Assembly (NCBI GenBank): GCA_002394965.1
Contig: DGVL01000058.1
Coordinates: 1-14,611, forward strand
Direction of reading: 5' to 3'
Length of the DNA stretch: 14,611 bases
Origin: Lachnospira sp. UBA4285
GTDB taxonomy: Bacteria > Bacillota > Clostridia > Lachnospirales > Lachnospiraceae
Every line of letters begins with the position of its first letter. Positions within the stretch are counted from its first letter, which is position 1. Below the pieces are notes generated by a model. That model ran no database searches. It had not been told where the DNA came from and was given only the letters and a program-made list of their open reading frames with translations. Made by a program: the position numbers and the translations under genes. Positions 8,547 through 14,611 of the stretch are shown here, piece after piece.

Positions 8547-8571
8547 CAAATGTATCCGCTTACGGTAAAAT
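8543..8571 (+). promoter_or_regulatory. Sigma-A type promoter for proB
   Basis: GTGACA (8543-8548, five of six bases of TTGACA) is followed by exactly 17 bases and then TAAAAT (8566-8571, five of six bases of TATAAT). It lies in the only long gap of the window and points toward proB. Transcription would begin near 8578, giving a leader of about 84 bases. The -35 box overlaps the TGA that ends the upstream flavoprotein gene. Confidence 0.6.
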
Positions 8572-8584
8572 ACATAAGATGCGG

Positions 8585-8627
8585 GCAGAAGACTCCGGGA
8601 ATGTTCAGCGTCGCCGGACACTTCTGC
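8585..8627 (+). promoter_or_regulatory. Stem-loop in the proB 5' leader
   Basis: GCAGAAG (8585-8591) is perfectly complementary to CTTCTGC (8621-8627), and TCCGG (8594-8598) to CCGGA (8614-8618). The two helices are separated by a symmetric 2x2 internal loop (AC against CA) and closed by a 15-base loop (8599-8613). GCG at 8581-8583 could add pairs with CGC at 8630-8632. No T-run follows, so it is not a standard intrinsic terminator. With the promoter predicted at 8543-8571, it would sit about 7 bases from the 5' end of the transcript. It may protect the mRNA or be a regulatory element; the function is not known. Confidence 0.55.
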
Positions 8628-8661
8628 AGCGCGGAATTTAAAGCAGAAATCGGGTGAGAGT

Positions 8662-9483
8662 ATGAGTGAGAGCAGACACAGAGACGAACTGAAGTCCTGC
8701 CGGAGAATCGTCGTGAAGATCGGATCTTCCTCGCTGATGCATCAGCAGACCGGAAGACTGAATCTCGGCAAGATGGAGAAACTTGCCCGCACGCTGACGG
8801 ATATCAAGAACTCAGGGAGGGATGTTCTCCTCGTTTCTTCAGGCGCGATCGCCGTGGGGCGGACGACGCTCGGTATCACGCAGCGTCCTGACAGTCTGGA
8901 GATGAAACAGGCATGCGCAGCTGTCGGACAGGCCAAACTCATGAGCGTCTACCAGAAGCTGTTCGCAGAGTACAGCACTGTCGCGGCGCAGGTCCTTCTG
9001 ACCCGCGTCAACCTGGGACTGCCGGTCACGAGGGATAATGCGCGAAGTACACTGCTGGAGCTGCTCTCGATCCACGCCATCCCGATCATCAATGAGAACG
9101 ACTCGGTATCGACCGATGAGATCCCGGAAGTGCAGACATTCGGCGACAATGACAGACTTTCCGCATCAGTAGCCGCTCTCATCGGTGCGGATCTCCTGAT
9201 TCTTCTGACGGACATCGACGGCATGTTCTCAACGGACCCGAAACTTGACCGGAATGCCCGGCTCTTTGATGAGATCGACGTCATTGACAGTAAAGTGCTC
9301 TCTATGGGCGGAGATCATTCCGGAAGTTCCTTTGGAACCGGTGGCATGAAAAGCAAACTTGAGGCCGCCAGAATAGCCACGAACAGCGGCGCAAGTATGG
9401 TCATCGCCAATGGAAACGACATCGACAACATCCGTCGGATCCTGAACGGTGAGCACACGGGTACTCTGTTCCCGCACAGGTGA
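8662..9483 (+). CDS. proB: Glutamate 5-kinase, short form lacking the PUA domain
   Basis: ProB phosphorylates L-glutamate at the gamma carboxyl with ATP, the first and normally proline-inhibited step of proline synthesis. The 273 residues make up one amino-acid kinase domain. Motifs seen are VVKIGSS (17-23) with the phosphate-binding K19, SSGAI (59-63), NENDSVST (144-151), FGDNDRLSA (160-168), the LLTDIDGMFSTDP segment (181-193), and the GTGGMKSKLEAA loop (226-237) near the ATP site. The C-terminal PUA domain of E. coli ProB (367 residues) is absent. The gene stops in the normal place for a PUA-less enzyme, so it is not a truncation. The ATG at 8662 follows GGGTGAG with short spacing. It is the first gene after the promoter and stem-loop at 8543-8627. 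proA, the usual partner, is not in this window: the next gene is unrelated, so proA must be elsewhere if the pathway is complete. Confidence 0.95.
   Translation: MSESRHRDELKSCRRIVVKIGSSSLMHQQTGRLNLGKMEKLARTLTDIKNSGRDVLLVSSGAIAVGRTTLGITQRPDSLEMKQACAAVGQAKLMSVYQKLFAEYSTVAAQVLLTRVNLGLPVTRDNARSTLLELLSIHAIPIINENDSVSTDEIPEVQTFGDNDRLSASVAALIGADLLILLTDIDGMFSTDPKLDRNARLFDEIDVIDSKVLSMGGDHSGSSFGTGGMKSKLEAARIATNSGASMVIANGNDIDNIRRILNGEHTGTLFPHR
9478..9483 (+). promoter_or_regulatory. Ribosome binding site overlapping the proB stop codon
   Basis: AGGTGA spans the last codon and stop of proB and lies 6 bases before the ATG at 9490, good spacing for initiation of the unknown gene. The overlap with the stop suggests that ribosomes finishing proB can begin the next gene. 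Confidence 0.6.
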
Positions 9484-9489
9484 GAGCCT

Positions 9490-10707
9490 ATGGATATTCA
9501 GATCATACGGCATTTCCCGGGCGGGCGGCTGGGATTTGTCGCCGGCGACTGCCTGAGTGTGACGAGGACGGACCGCGAGAAACGTTGCGGGGACTATGAG
9601 GCGGAGAAGCTTTACATCATCGATACCCGCACCAAACAGCAGACCGAGGTGGCACCGGATATCCCGAAGTTTTTTTCCGAGGACATACGCTATGCGCAGA
9701 TCAGCCATCCATATGTCATGTTTCTTGGTGCGGAAGAGGCCGGCGAGGGCTTCGGAAAGATCCGCATGACCCTGTACCGCTACGGGCTGAAGGATGGGGA
9801 GATTACACAGCTGGTGAGCTTTAAGACCGGAATGCTGGAATTCCGCTATTCGGTCTTTTTTACGATCTTTGTCCTGAATGAGGACCATGTGCTGATCCAG
9901 CGCGAGGACAAGAATATTCAGCTCGGGACCTCGCAGTTTACGCTGTATCTTGCGAGCGCCGGAGAGGACAAGGTGACACTGTCTCAGATCCACAACCCGA
10001 TCGTGAGGAAAAGCGGTATCTCGCGCATCCTGCCGCTTTCCGACGGACTGGCGGCGGTGCACTTCGGCCAGCCGCTCACCGAGAAAGATCTGACGGACGG
10101 GGTGGTATCGGACGCGACGGCCAGTCTCAAGCTGCTTCAGATGATGCCGGAGGGGATCGCTCTGATTAATATCCGGCAGTTCTTTTCGGAGCTTCAGGTG
10201 AGCCTGGAGAGCCTGTTCTCAAACCTGATCGATGCAAGCGACGGCGACATCACGTATCCCTATATGCGTCACAGCGGAAAAGATCTTATCTACGCCCGCT
10301 ACAGCATTCCGACCGGCCGGGAGGAGATCGTGATCTACAATACGCAGGAGGGGACAAGCCGGGTGCGGATGAACAAGAGCCGCCCGACCATCACGGAGCT
10401 TCTGGGAACCTATGTCATCGGCGATACGCCGTATCTTTTTGACGAGAGCGGAAAAAATCTGCGCATTATCAACCTGGATACCTCCCGGGTCCAGATGCAT
10501 CTTCCGGCGGGCACCCGCGTGGTTGCCGTCACAGGTGACCTGGTTATTCTGCATTCCCGCCGCAAGGGAATTCTGTCTGGTGGTGAGAAAGACCTGCTCT
10601 CGGTGTACCGTTTTCCGCAGTTCAAGGGCGTGCCGCTGGCATCCGCCTCCGGCCGGTTCTTAAGCTGTATCGAGGAGCCGGAGAAAGTGATTCTGGTGTT
10701 TGCATGA
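9490..10707 (+). CDS. Unrecognised 405-residue protein, possible beta-propeller
   Basis: I do not recognise this protein and assign no function. It has no signal peptide and no convincing membrane helix, so it is probably cytoplasmic. The sequence is rich in short hydrophobic strands, and a loose motif recurs: two or three hydrophobic or aromatic residues, a polar turn of about 6-8 residues, then another strand. Examples start at residues 41 (LYIIDTRTKQQ), 95 (LYRYGLKDGEI), 152 (LYLASAGEDKV), perhaps 213 (LKLLQMMPEGI), 280 (IVIYNTQEGTS), 324 (LRIINLDTSRV) and 370 (LSVYRFPQFKG). Spacing is about 44-67 residues. This is the look of a six- or seven-bladed propeller of TolB/WD40 style, by eye only. 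No catalytic motif is evident. It is 6 bases after proB with a good ribosome binding site, and its stop overlaps the fthC start by 4 bases. It clearly belongs to this operon and occupies the place where proA might be expected. Confidence 0.85.
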   Translation: MDIQIIRHFPGGRLGFVAGDCLSVTRTDREKRCGDYEAEKLYIIDTRTKQQTEVAPDIPKFFSEDIRYAQISHPYVMFLGAEEAGEGFGKIRMTLYRYGLKDGEITQLVSFKTGMLEFRYSVFFTIFVLNEDHVLIQREDKNIQLGTSQFTLYLASAGEDKVTLSQIHNPIVRKSGISRILPLSDGLAAVHFGQPLTEKDLTDGVVSDATASLKLLQMMPEGIALINIRQFFSELQVSLESLFSNLIDASDGDITYPYMRHSGKDLIYARYSIPTGREEIVIYNTQEGTSRVRMNKSRPTITELLGTYVIGDTPYLFDESGKNLRIINLDTSRVQMHLPAGTRVVAVTGDLVILHSRRKGILSGGEKDLLSVYRFPQFKGVPLASASGRFLSCIEEPEKVILVFA

Positions 10708-11309
10708 CACATGATCTGAATGCAGAAAAATGGGAGCTGCGCCGGCAGATGAAGGCGCTGCGCCAGGAATTCACCGGAGAAACCCGCCGCAGGGCCGACG
10801 AGGCGATCTGGCGGCAGATTTATGCCCTCCCGGAATTTGCAAGATGCAGAAAGGTCCTGGCCTATGCATCGTTTGGAACAGAGATTGACACAAGTGCATT
10901 TCTGCAGACATGCCTTGACCTGGAGAAAGAGCTCTTCCTGCCGAAAGTAACGGGGAAGCATATGGCTTTCAGGCGCGTGAAGTGTCTTGCTGATCTGGTC
11001 CCCGGCGTCTTTGGAATCCGGGAGCCGGATGCGTCCTGTGAGACGGCGGATCTTTCGGGGGAAGACTTCGCGGGCTGCTTCTGCCTTATGCCGGGGCTTG
11101 CCTTTGACCGGGCGTGTCACAGGCTGGGTTACGGCGGCGGGTACTATGACCGGACCCTTTCCGGATGCAGAGATGTGTTCTGCTGTGCCGCGGCCTATTC
11201 GTTTCAGATTGTGCAGCGGGTGCCGGTCTGTGAAAAGGACCTGAGAGTGTCGGCCATCGTCACAGAGGACGAATGTATTTTATTTAGAGAAAAGGATATT
11301 CACAGATGA
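10704..11309 (+). CDS. fthC: 5-formyltetrahydrofolate cyclo-ligase
   Basis: The enzyme (MTHFS family, E. coli YgfA) uses ATP to convert 5-formyltetrahydrofolate to 5,10-methenyltetrahydrofolate, returning a dead-end folate to the one-carbon pool. At 201 residues it has the usual length. Visible features are the basic N-terminal helix KWELRRQMKALR (9-20), the YASFGTEIDT segment (54-63) with the substrate-site acid E60, and FGIREP (103-108). The family signature MPGLAFDRACHRLGYGGGYYDR runs from 129 to 150 and contains the ATP-binding glycine loop. The protein is unusually rich in cysteine (twelve in 201, including C125, C127 and the pair C160-C161), which fits an anaerobe but has no assigned role. 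Both ends overlap neighbours in ATGA quartets, at 10704-10707 with the unknown gene and at 11306-11309 with miaB. Coupled translation in one operon is therefore likely. Confidence 0.94.
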   Translation: MTHDLNAEKWELRRQMKALRQEFTGETRRRADEAIWRQIYALPEFARCRKVLAYASFGTEIDTSAFLQTCLDLEKELFLPKVTGKHMAFRRVKCLADLVPGVFGIREPDASCETADLSGEDFAGCFCLMPGLAFDRACHRLGYGGGYYDRTLSGCRDVFCCAAAYSFQIVQRVPVCEKDLRVSAIVTEDECILFREKDIHR

Positions 11310-12727
11310 GTGATCTTGAGATAAAGGAAGAGAGCAGCCGGCTGCTTGAGGAGCAGCGCCGGTATCTGGAGCTTGACAGGGAGTGGCTGCAGGAAGAGGA
11401 AAAAAGGCGCGGGCGCAGGCTCACAAGCTGTGTCGTGACATTCGGCTGTCAGATGAATGCGAGGGACTCCGAGAAACTGCGCGGGATTCTTGAGGAGATC
11501 GGCTTTGAGAACACGGAGGATGAGCATGCGGATCTTGTCATATACAACACCTGCACAGTCCGCGAGAACGCCAACACCCGTGTGTTCGGACGGCTCGGAC
11601 ATCTTCACAACTACAAGGATCACAATCCGGATATGCTCATCGGGATCTGCGGCTGCATGATGCAGGAACCGGATATCGTGCAGACGATCCGGGAGAAATA
11701 CCGGTTTGTCGACTTTGTCTTCGGCACCTACAATGTGTTTGCGCTGGCGGAGATTCTCCACAGCCGCCTGGAGAGCGGCTCACAGATCATCGACATCTGG
11801 GACCACACGAAGGCGATCGTCGAGGATCTGCCGGCCGACCGCAAGTATCGCTTCAAGTCCGGTGTCAACATCACTTACGGCTGCGATAACTTCTGCACTT
11901 ATTGCATCGTGCCGTATGTCAGAGGCCGGGAGAAGAGCCGGACGCCGGAGGACATTGTGCAGGAGTGCTGCCGTCTGGCCTCTGACGGCGTGCGTGAAGT
12001 CATGCTTCTGGGTCAGAACGTCAACTCATACGGGCGCGGCCTGGACGAGCCTGTGACATTTCCACAGCTTCTGACGCAGATCGAGAAAATACCGGGAATC
12101 GACAGAATCCGTTTCATGACGCCGCATCCGAAGGATTTCTCGGACGAGCTGATCGATGTTATGAGCCGGTCGGAGAAGATATGCAACCATGTCCATCTGC
12201 CGCTTCAGTCCGGCAGCAGCCGGATCTTAAGGAGCATGAACCGGCACTACACGAAAGAGTCCTACCTTGACCTTGTGAGCCGGATCCGCGAGAAGATACC
12301 GGATGTATCGCTTACCACGGACATCATCGTAGGATTCCCGGGCGAGACGGAAGAGGATTTTGAGGATACCCTGGATGTGGTGAGGAAGGCGCGGTTTGAC
12401 AGTGCATTTACCTTCCTGTACTCCATACGGCACGGCACGCCGGCGGCCGAAATGGCGCAGGTTCCGGAATCTGTCGCAAAGGAGAGATTTGACAGGCTCC
12501 TGAAAGTTGTGGATGAGACCGCCGCGAAGGAGAATCGTCGTTACGAAGGCCGGACGGAACCGGTTCTCGTCGAACAGGTGAATGAACATGATCCGTCTCT
12601 TGTGACCGGGCGCATGACGAATAATCTCCTGGTACACTTTCCGGGAGATGCGTCCCTTGTGGGGACGATCGTGCCTGTGAAGCTCGTGAGATCAAAGGGA
12701 TTTTACTATCTGGGTGAGAAAGCGTGA
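11306..12727 (+). CDS. miaB: tRNA-2-methylthio-N6-dimethylallyladenosine synthase
   Basis: MiaB is a radical-SAM methylthiotransferase that converts i6A37 to ms2i6A37 in tRNAs reading codons that start with U. It carries two 4Fe-4S clusters. The 473 residues comprise a charged N-terminal extension (about 1-38, probably helical), common in Firmicutes members. The UPF0004 domain follows, with auxiliary-cluster cysteines C48, C83 and C117. The radical-SAM domain has the CxxxCxxC motif C193-x3-C197-x2-C200, and a C-terminal TRAM domain (about 407-470) binds tRNA. The segments YIVPYVRGRE-like (here CIVPYVRGRE, 200-209), LLGQNVNSYG and HLPLQSGS are those of MiaB rather than of MtaB or RimO. The ATG sits within the fthC stop (ATGA), with AAGGA about 9 bases upstream. 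The MiaB substrate is normally made by MiaA, which is not in the window and often lies beyond mutS-mutL in related genomes. Confidence 0.96.
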   Translation: MSDLEIKEESSRLLEEQRRYLELDREWLQEEEKRRGRRLTSCVVTFGCQMNARDSEKLRGILEEIGFENTEDEHADLVIYNTCTVRENANTRVFGRLGHLHNYKDHNPDMLIGICGCMMQEPDIVQTIREKYRFVDFVFGTYNVFALAEILHSRLESGSQIIDIWDHTKAIVEDLPADRKYRFKSGVNITYGCDNFCTYCIVPYVRGREKSRTPEDIVQECCRLASDGVREVMLLGQNVNSYGRGLDEPVTFPQLLTQIEKIPGIDRIRFMTPHPKDFSDELIDVMSRSEKICNHVHLPLQSGSSRILRSMNRHYTKESYLDLVSRIREKIPDVSLTTDIIVGFPGETEEDFEDTLDVVRKARFDSAFTFLYSIRHGTPAAEMAQVPESVAKERFDRLLKVVDETAAKENRRYEGRTEPVLVEQVNEHDPSLVTGRMTNNLLVHFPGDASLVGTIVPVKLVRSKGFYYLGEKA

Positions 12728-12732
12728 GGAAC

Positions 12733-12737
12733 AGGAG
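12733..12737 (+). promoter_or_regulatory. Ribosome binding site for mutS
   Basis: AGGAG lies in the 16-base gap between miaB and mutS, 6 bases before the ATG at 12744. It supports that start, which also places the mismatch-binding motif at the residue position expected for MutS1. Confidence 0.65.
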
Positions 12738-12743
12738 CCTGAC

Positions 12744-14611
12744 ATGACATTCAGTCCAATGATGCAGCATTATCTGCAGATGAAAGAAAAGTACAAGGAC
12801 TGCATACTGTTTTACCGGATCGGTGACTTTTATGAGATGTTCTTTGACGATGCGAAGACGGTGTCGCGCGAACTTGAACTGACACTCACCGGCAAGGACT
12901 GCGGGACAGAGGAGAGGGCTCCTATGTGCGGCGTTCCGTTTCACGCGGCACAGACCTACATCGACCGGCTCGTGAAGAACGGACACAAGGTTGCCATCTG
13001 CGAGCAGATGGAGGACCCGAAGACAGCCAAGGGCCTTGTCAAGCGGGATGTGATCCGAATCGTCACGCCCGGGACCAACATGGAGCCCGGCGCGCTCGAC
13101 GAAAAGCGCAACAATTACCTGATGGGGATCGCCTATCTTGGGGAGCATCTCGGAGTTGCGTATTGCGACTATTCGACGGGCGACTTTTTCGTGACGGAGG
13201 TGAAGGACAGCCGGGAACTGTTTGATGAGATCGCCAAGGTGAGCCCTGCGGAGATCATCACCAACCAGTATTTCGCGATGAGCGGGATCTCTCTGGACGA
13301 TCTGAAGGAGCGCCAGCACATCTGCATCTCGGTGCTCGACAACCGTTACTTTGACGAGGAAACAATAAAAGGGCGCATGCGGGAGCACTTTAATGTCGCG
13401 GTTCTTGACGGACTGGGACTCACCGACTTTCCGACCGGCTTCTTTGCGGCGGGAGCTGTTTTGAATTATCTCTACGAAACGCAGAAGAACTCGCTGCCGC
13501 ATATCACGCGGATAACACCCTATCTGACCGGCAAGTTCATGCTCATTGACAGCTCGTCGCGGCGCAATCTGGAGCTGACGGAGACGCTGCGGGAGAAAGC
13601 AAAGCGCGGGACTCTTCTCTGGGTACTTGACAAGACGAAGACGGCAATGGGAGCCAGGACGCTGCGAAGCGTCATTGAACAGCCGCTCCTTGACAAGAAG
13701 GAGATCATCAAGCGCCAGGATGCCATCGAAGAGATGTTATCAAACACTGCAGACCGCGAAGAGATCCGGGAGTCTTTAGACGCCGTGTATGACCTGGAGC
13801 GGATCATGACCCGTATCTCCTGCAAGACGGCGAATCCGAGAGACCTTATCGCATTCCGCACGTCCATCGGGATGATCCCACCCGTCAAGGCACTGCTTTC
13901 AAATGCTCACGCAGCGCTGCTTGAACAGATATACGGACAGCTCGACGACTGCCGGGATCTGTACGATCTGGTTGGCAGGGCGATCACAGACGATCCTCCG
14001 ATTCTGCTGCGCGATGGCGGCATCATCCGGGAAGGTTACTCGCAGGAAGCCGACCGGCTGCGCAAGGCAAAGACAGATGGGAAACAGTGGATTGCCGATC
14101 TTGAGACGAAAGGCCGGGAGGAGACCGGAATCAAGAATCTCCGCATCCGCTACAACAAGGTGTTCGGATATTACTTTGAGGTCACCAATTCCTACAAACA
14201 GCTGGTGCCGGAAAGCTGGGAGCGCAGGCAGACACTGACCAATGCCGAGCGCTACACGACCCGCGAGCTCAAGGAGCTGGAGAGTACAATTCTCGGAGCT
14301 GAGGACAGGCTCAACTCGCTGGAGTATGATCTGTTCAGTGAGGTCCGCGAGAAGATCGCCTCTCAGATTGACCGCGTGCGTGCGTCCTCCAAGGCACTGG
14401 CGGCGCTTGATGTAATCTGCTCACTCGCCAAAGTGGCGGAGCAGAACAATTATGTGCGCCCGAAGATCAACAGCCGCGGCGTCATTGACATCAAAGAAGG
14501 GCGACACCCGGTCGTTGAAAAGATGCTGGGAGACGAACAGTTTGTGGCCAATGATACCTTCCTGAACAAGGAAGAGGACAGGATCGCCATCATCACCGGT
14601 CCCAACATGGC
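12744..14611 (+). CDS. mutS: DNA mismatch repair protein MutS, 3'-truncated by window edge
   Basis: MutS recognises base mismatches and small loops and, with ATP, recruits MutL to start repair. The frame is open from the ATG at 12744 to the window end: 622 full codons plus two bases, with no stop or frameshift. It begins MTFSPMMQHYLQMK. The mismatch-contacting F29-Y30-E31 lies in RIGDFYEMF, marking a true MutS1 rather than MutS2. Further features are the CGVPFHAAQTYIDRLV and ICEQMEDP segments of domain I, RIVTPGT, and a connector domain. The core has LDSS-like and RGTLLWVLDKTKTAMGAR elements, and the clamp (about 425-535) includes GYYFEVTNSY. The ATPase domain begins with EGRHPVVE, and the window stops inside Walker A (TGPNM). 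About 240-250 residues with Walker B and the helix-turn-helix end are missing. This is only the window edge. mutL usually follows in this clade but cannot be seen. Confidence 0.97.
   Translation, partial: MTFSPMMQHYLQMKEKYKDCILFYRIGDFYEMFFDDAKTVSRELELTLTGKDCGTEERAPMCGVPFHAAQTYIDRLVKNGHKVAICEQMEDPKTAKGLVKRDVIRIVTPGTNMEPGALDEKRNNYLMGIAYLGEHLGVAYCDYSTGDFFVTEVKDSRELFDEIAKVSPAEIITNQYFAMSGISLDDLKERQHICISVLDNRYFDEETIKGRMREHFNVAVLDGLGLTDFPTGFFAAGAVLNYLYETQKNSLPHITRITPYLTGKFMLIDSSSRRNLELTETLREKAKRGTLLWVLDKTKTAMGARTLRSVIEQPLLDKKEIIKRQDAIEEMLSNTADREEIRESLDAVYDLERIMTRISCKTANPRDLIAFRTSIGMIPPVKALLSNAHAALLEQIYGQLDDCRDLYDLVGRAITDDPPILLRDGGIIREGYSQEADRLRKAKTDGKQWIADLETKGREETGIKNLRIRYNKVFGYYFEVTNSYKQLVPESWERRQTLTNAERYTTRELKELESTILGAEDRLNSLEYDLFSEVREKIASQIDRVRASSKALAALDVICSLAKVAEQNNYVRPKINSRGVIDIKEGRHPVVEKMLGDEQFVANDTFLNKEEDRIAIITGPNM

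Noticed and set aside
7428..8621. 397-codon antisense ORF opposite the COG2509 gene
   Set aside because: It mirrors a strongly supported coding frame in GC-rich DNA, its translation is low-complexity in Arg/His/Ala with no recognisable domain, and the + strand protein is clearly real.
8579..8641. 20-codon ORF beginning at the predicted proB transcript start
   Set aside because: It would have to be leaderless, runs through the stem-loop, and has no recognisable leader-peptide feature such as a run of proline codons.
8550..8657. 35-codon ORF filling the gap before proB (begins MYPLTVKYIR)
   Set aside because: No ribosome binding site, its start lies inside the spacer of the predicted promoter, and its sequence is better explained by the stem-loop.
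8547..8661. T-box or other known riboswitch in the proB leader
   Set aside because: The leader is too short for a T-box, and I see neither the T-box consensus nor an antiterminator/terminator pair with a T-run.
11274..11286. AT-rich TGTATTTTATTTA as a promoter -10 for miaB
   Set aside because: No -35-like hexamer lies at the right distance, and the region is the coding end of fthC just before a coupled start.
12408..13502. 364-codon antisense ORF across miaB and mutS
   Set aside because: It is opposite conserved coding sequence of both genes and spans their junction, with no recognisable protein family.
1..14611. Mobile element, CRISPR array, phage, toxin-antitoxin or defence genes
   Set aside because: Searched for by eye on both strands; every kilobase is covered by housekeeping or metabolic genes on one strand, with no terminal inverted repeats or regular repeat-spacer pattern.

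Overview
The window looks like an ordinary, GC-rich stretch of a Clostridia chromosome, most probably from Lachnospiraceae or a close relative. The taxonomic call is inference from gene order and protein style: smc followed by ftsY, a medium-length threonine deaminase with one ACT domain, a short ProB without a PUA domain, and the run fthC-miaB-mutS. All ten genes are on the + strand and packed almost without gaps. I see no mobile element, CRISPR array, tRNA, rRNA, phage gene or defence gene. No gap exceeds 300 bases, and the only one longer than 20 bases is 8547-8661.

Block 1 (1-8546) is a chain of five genes. It opens with smc (chromosome condensation, cut at its 5' end by the window edge), then ftsY (signal recognition particle receptor), then ilvA (threonine deaminase, overlapping ftsY by 4 nt). 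Two FAD flavoproteins follow: an HI0933/BaiN-family protein starting at TTG, and a COG2509-family dehydrogenase-like protein overlapping it by 4 nt. No terminator or promoter-sized gap is visible inside the block, so it can be read as one transcription unit.

The 115-base gap 8547-8661 holds the best regulatory signal in the window. It has a near-consensus sigma-A type promoter (GTGACA, 17 nt, TAAAAT) whose -35 box overlaps the stop codon of the flavoprotein gene. This is followed by a 12-pair symmetric stem-loop that would lie at the extreme 5' end of the proB transcript.

Block 2 (8662-14611) is proB (glutamate 5-kinase), an unrecognised 405-residue protein with a propeller-like strand pattern, fthC (5-formyltetrahydrofolate cyclo-ligase), miaB (tRNA methylthiotransferase) and mutS (mismatch repair, cut at its 3' end inside the Walker A motif). 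Three of its junctions are 4-nt overlaps or short gaps with a good ribosome binding site. proA does not follow proB; the unknown gene sits there instead.

Nothing here amounts to a clear new biological system. The best leads are the unknown protein at 9490-10707, the coupled flavoprotein pair at 5653-8546, and the promoter plus 5' hairpin in front of proB.
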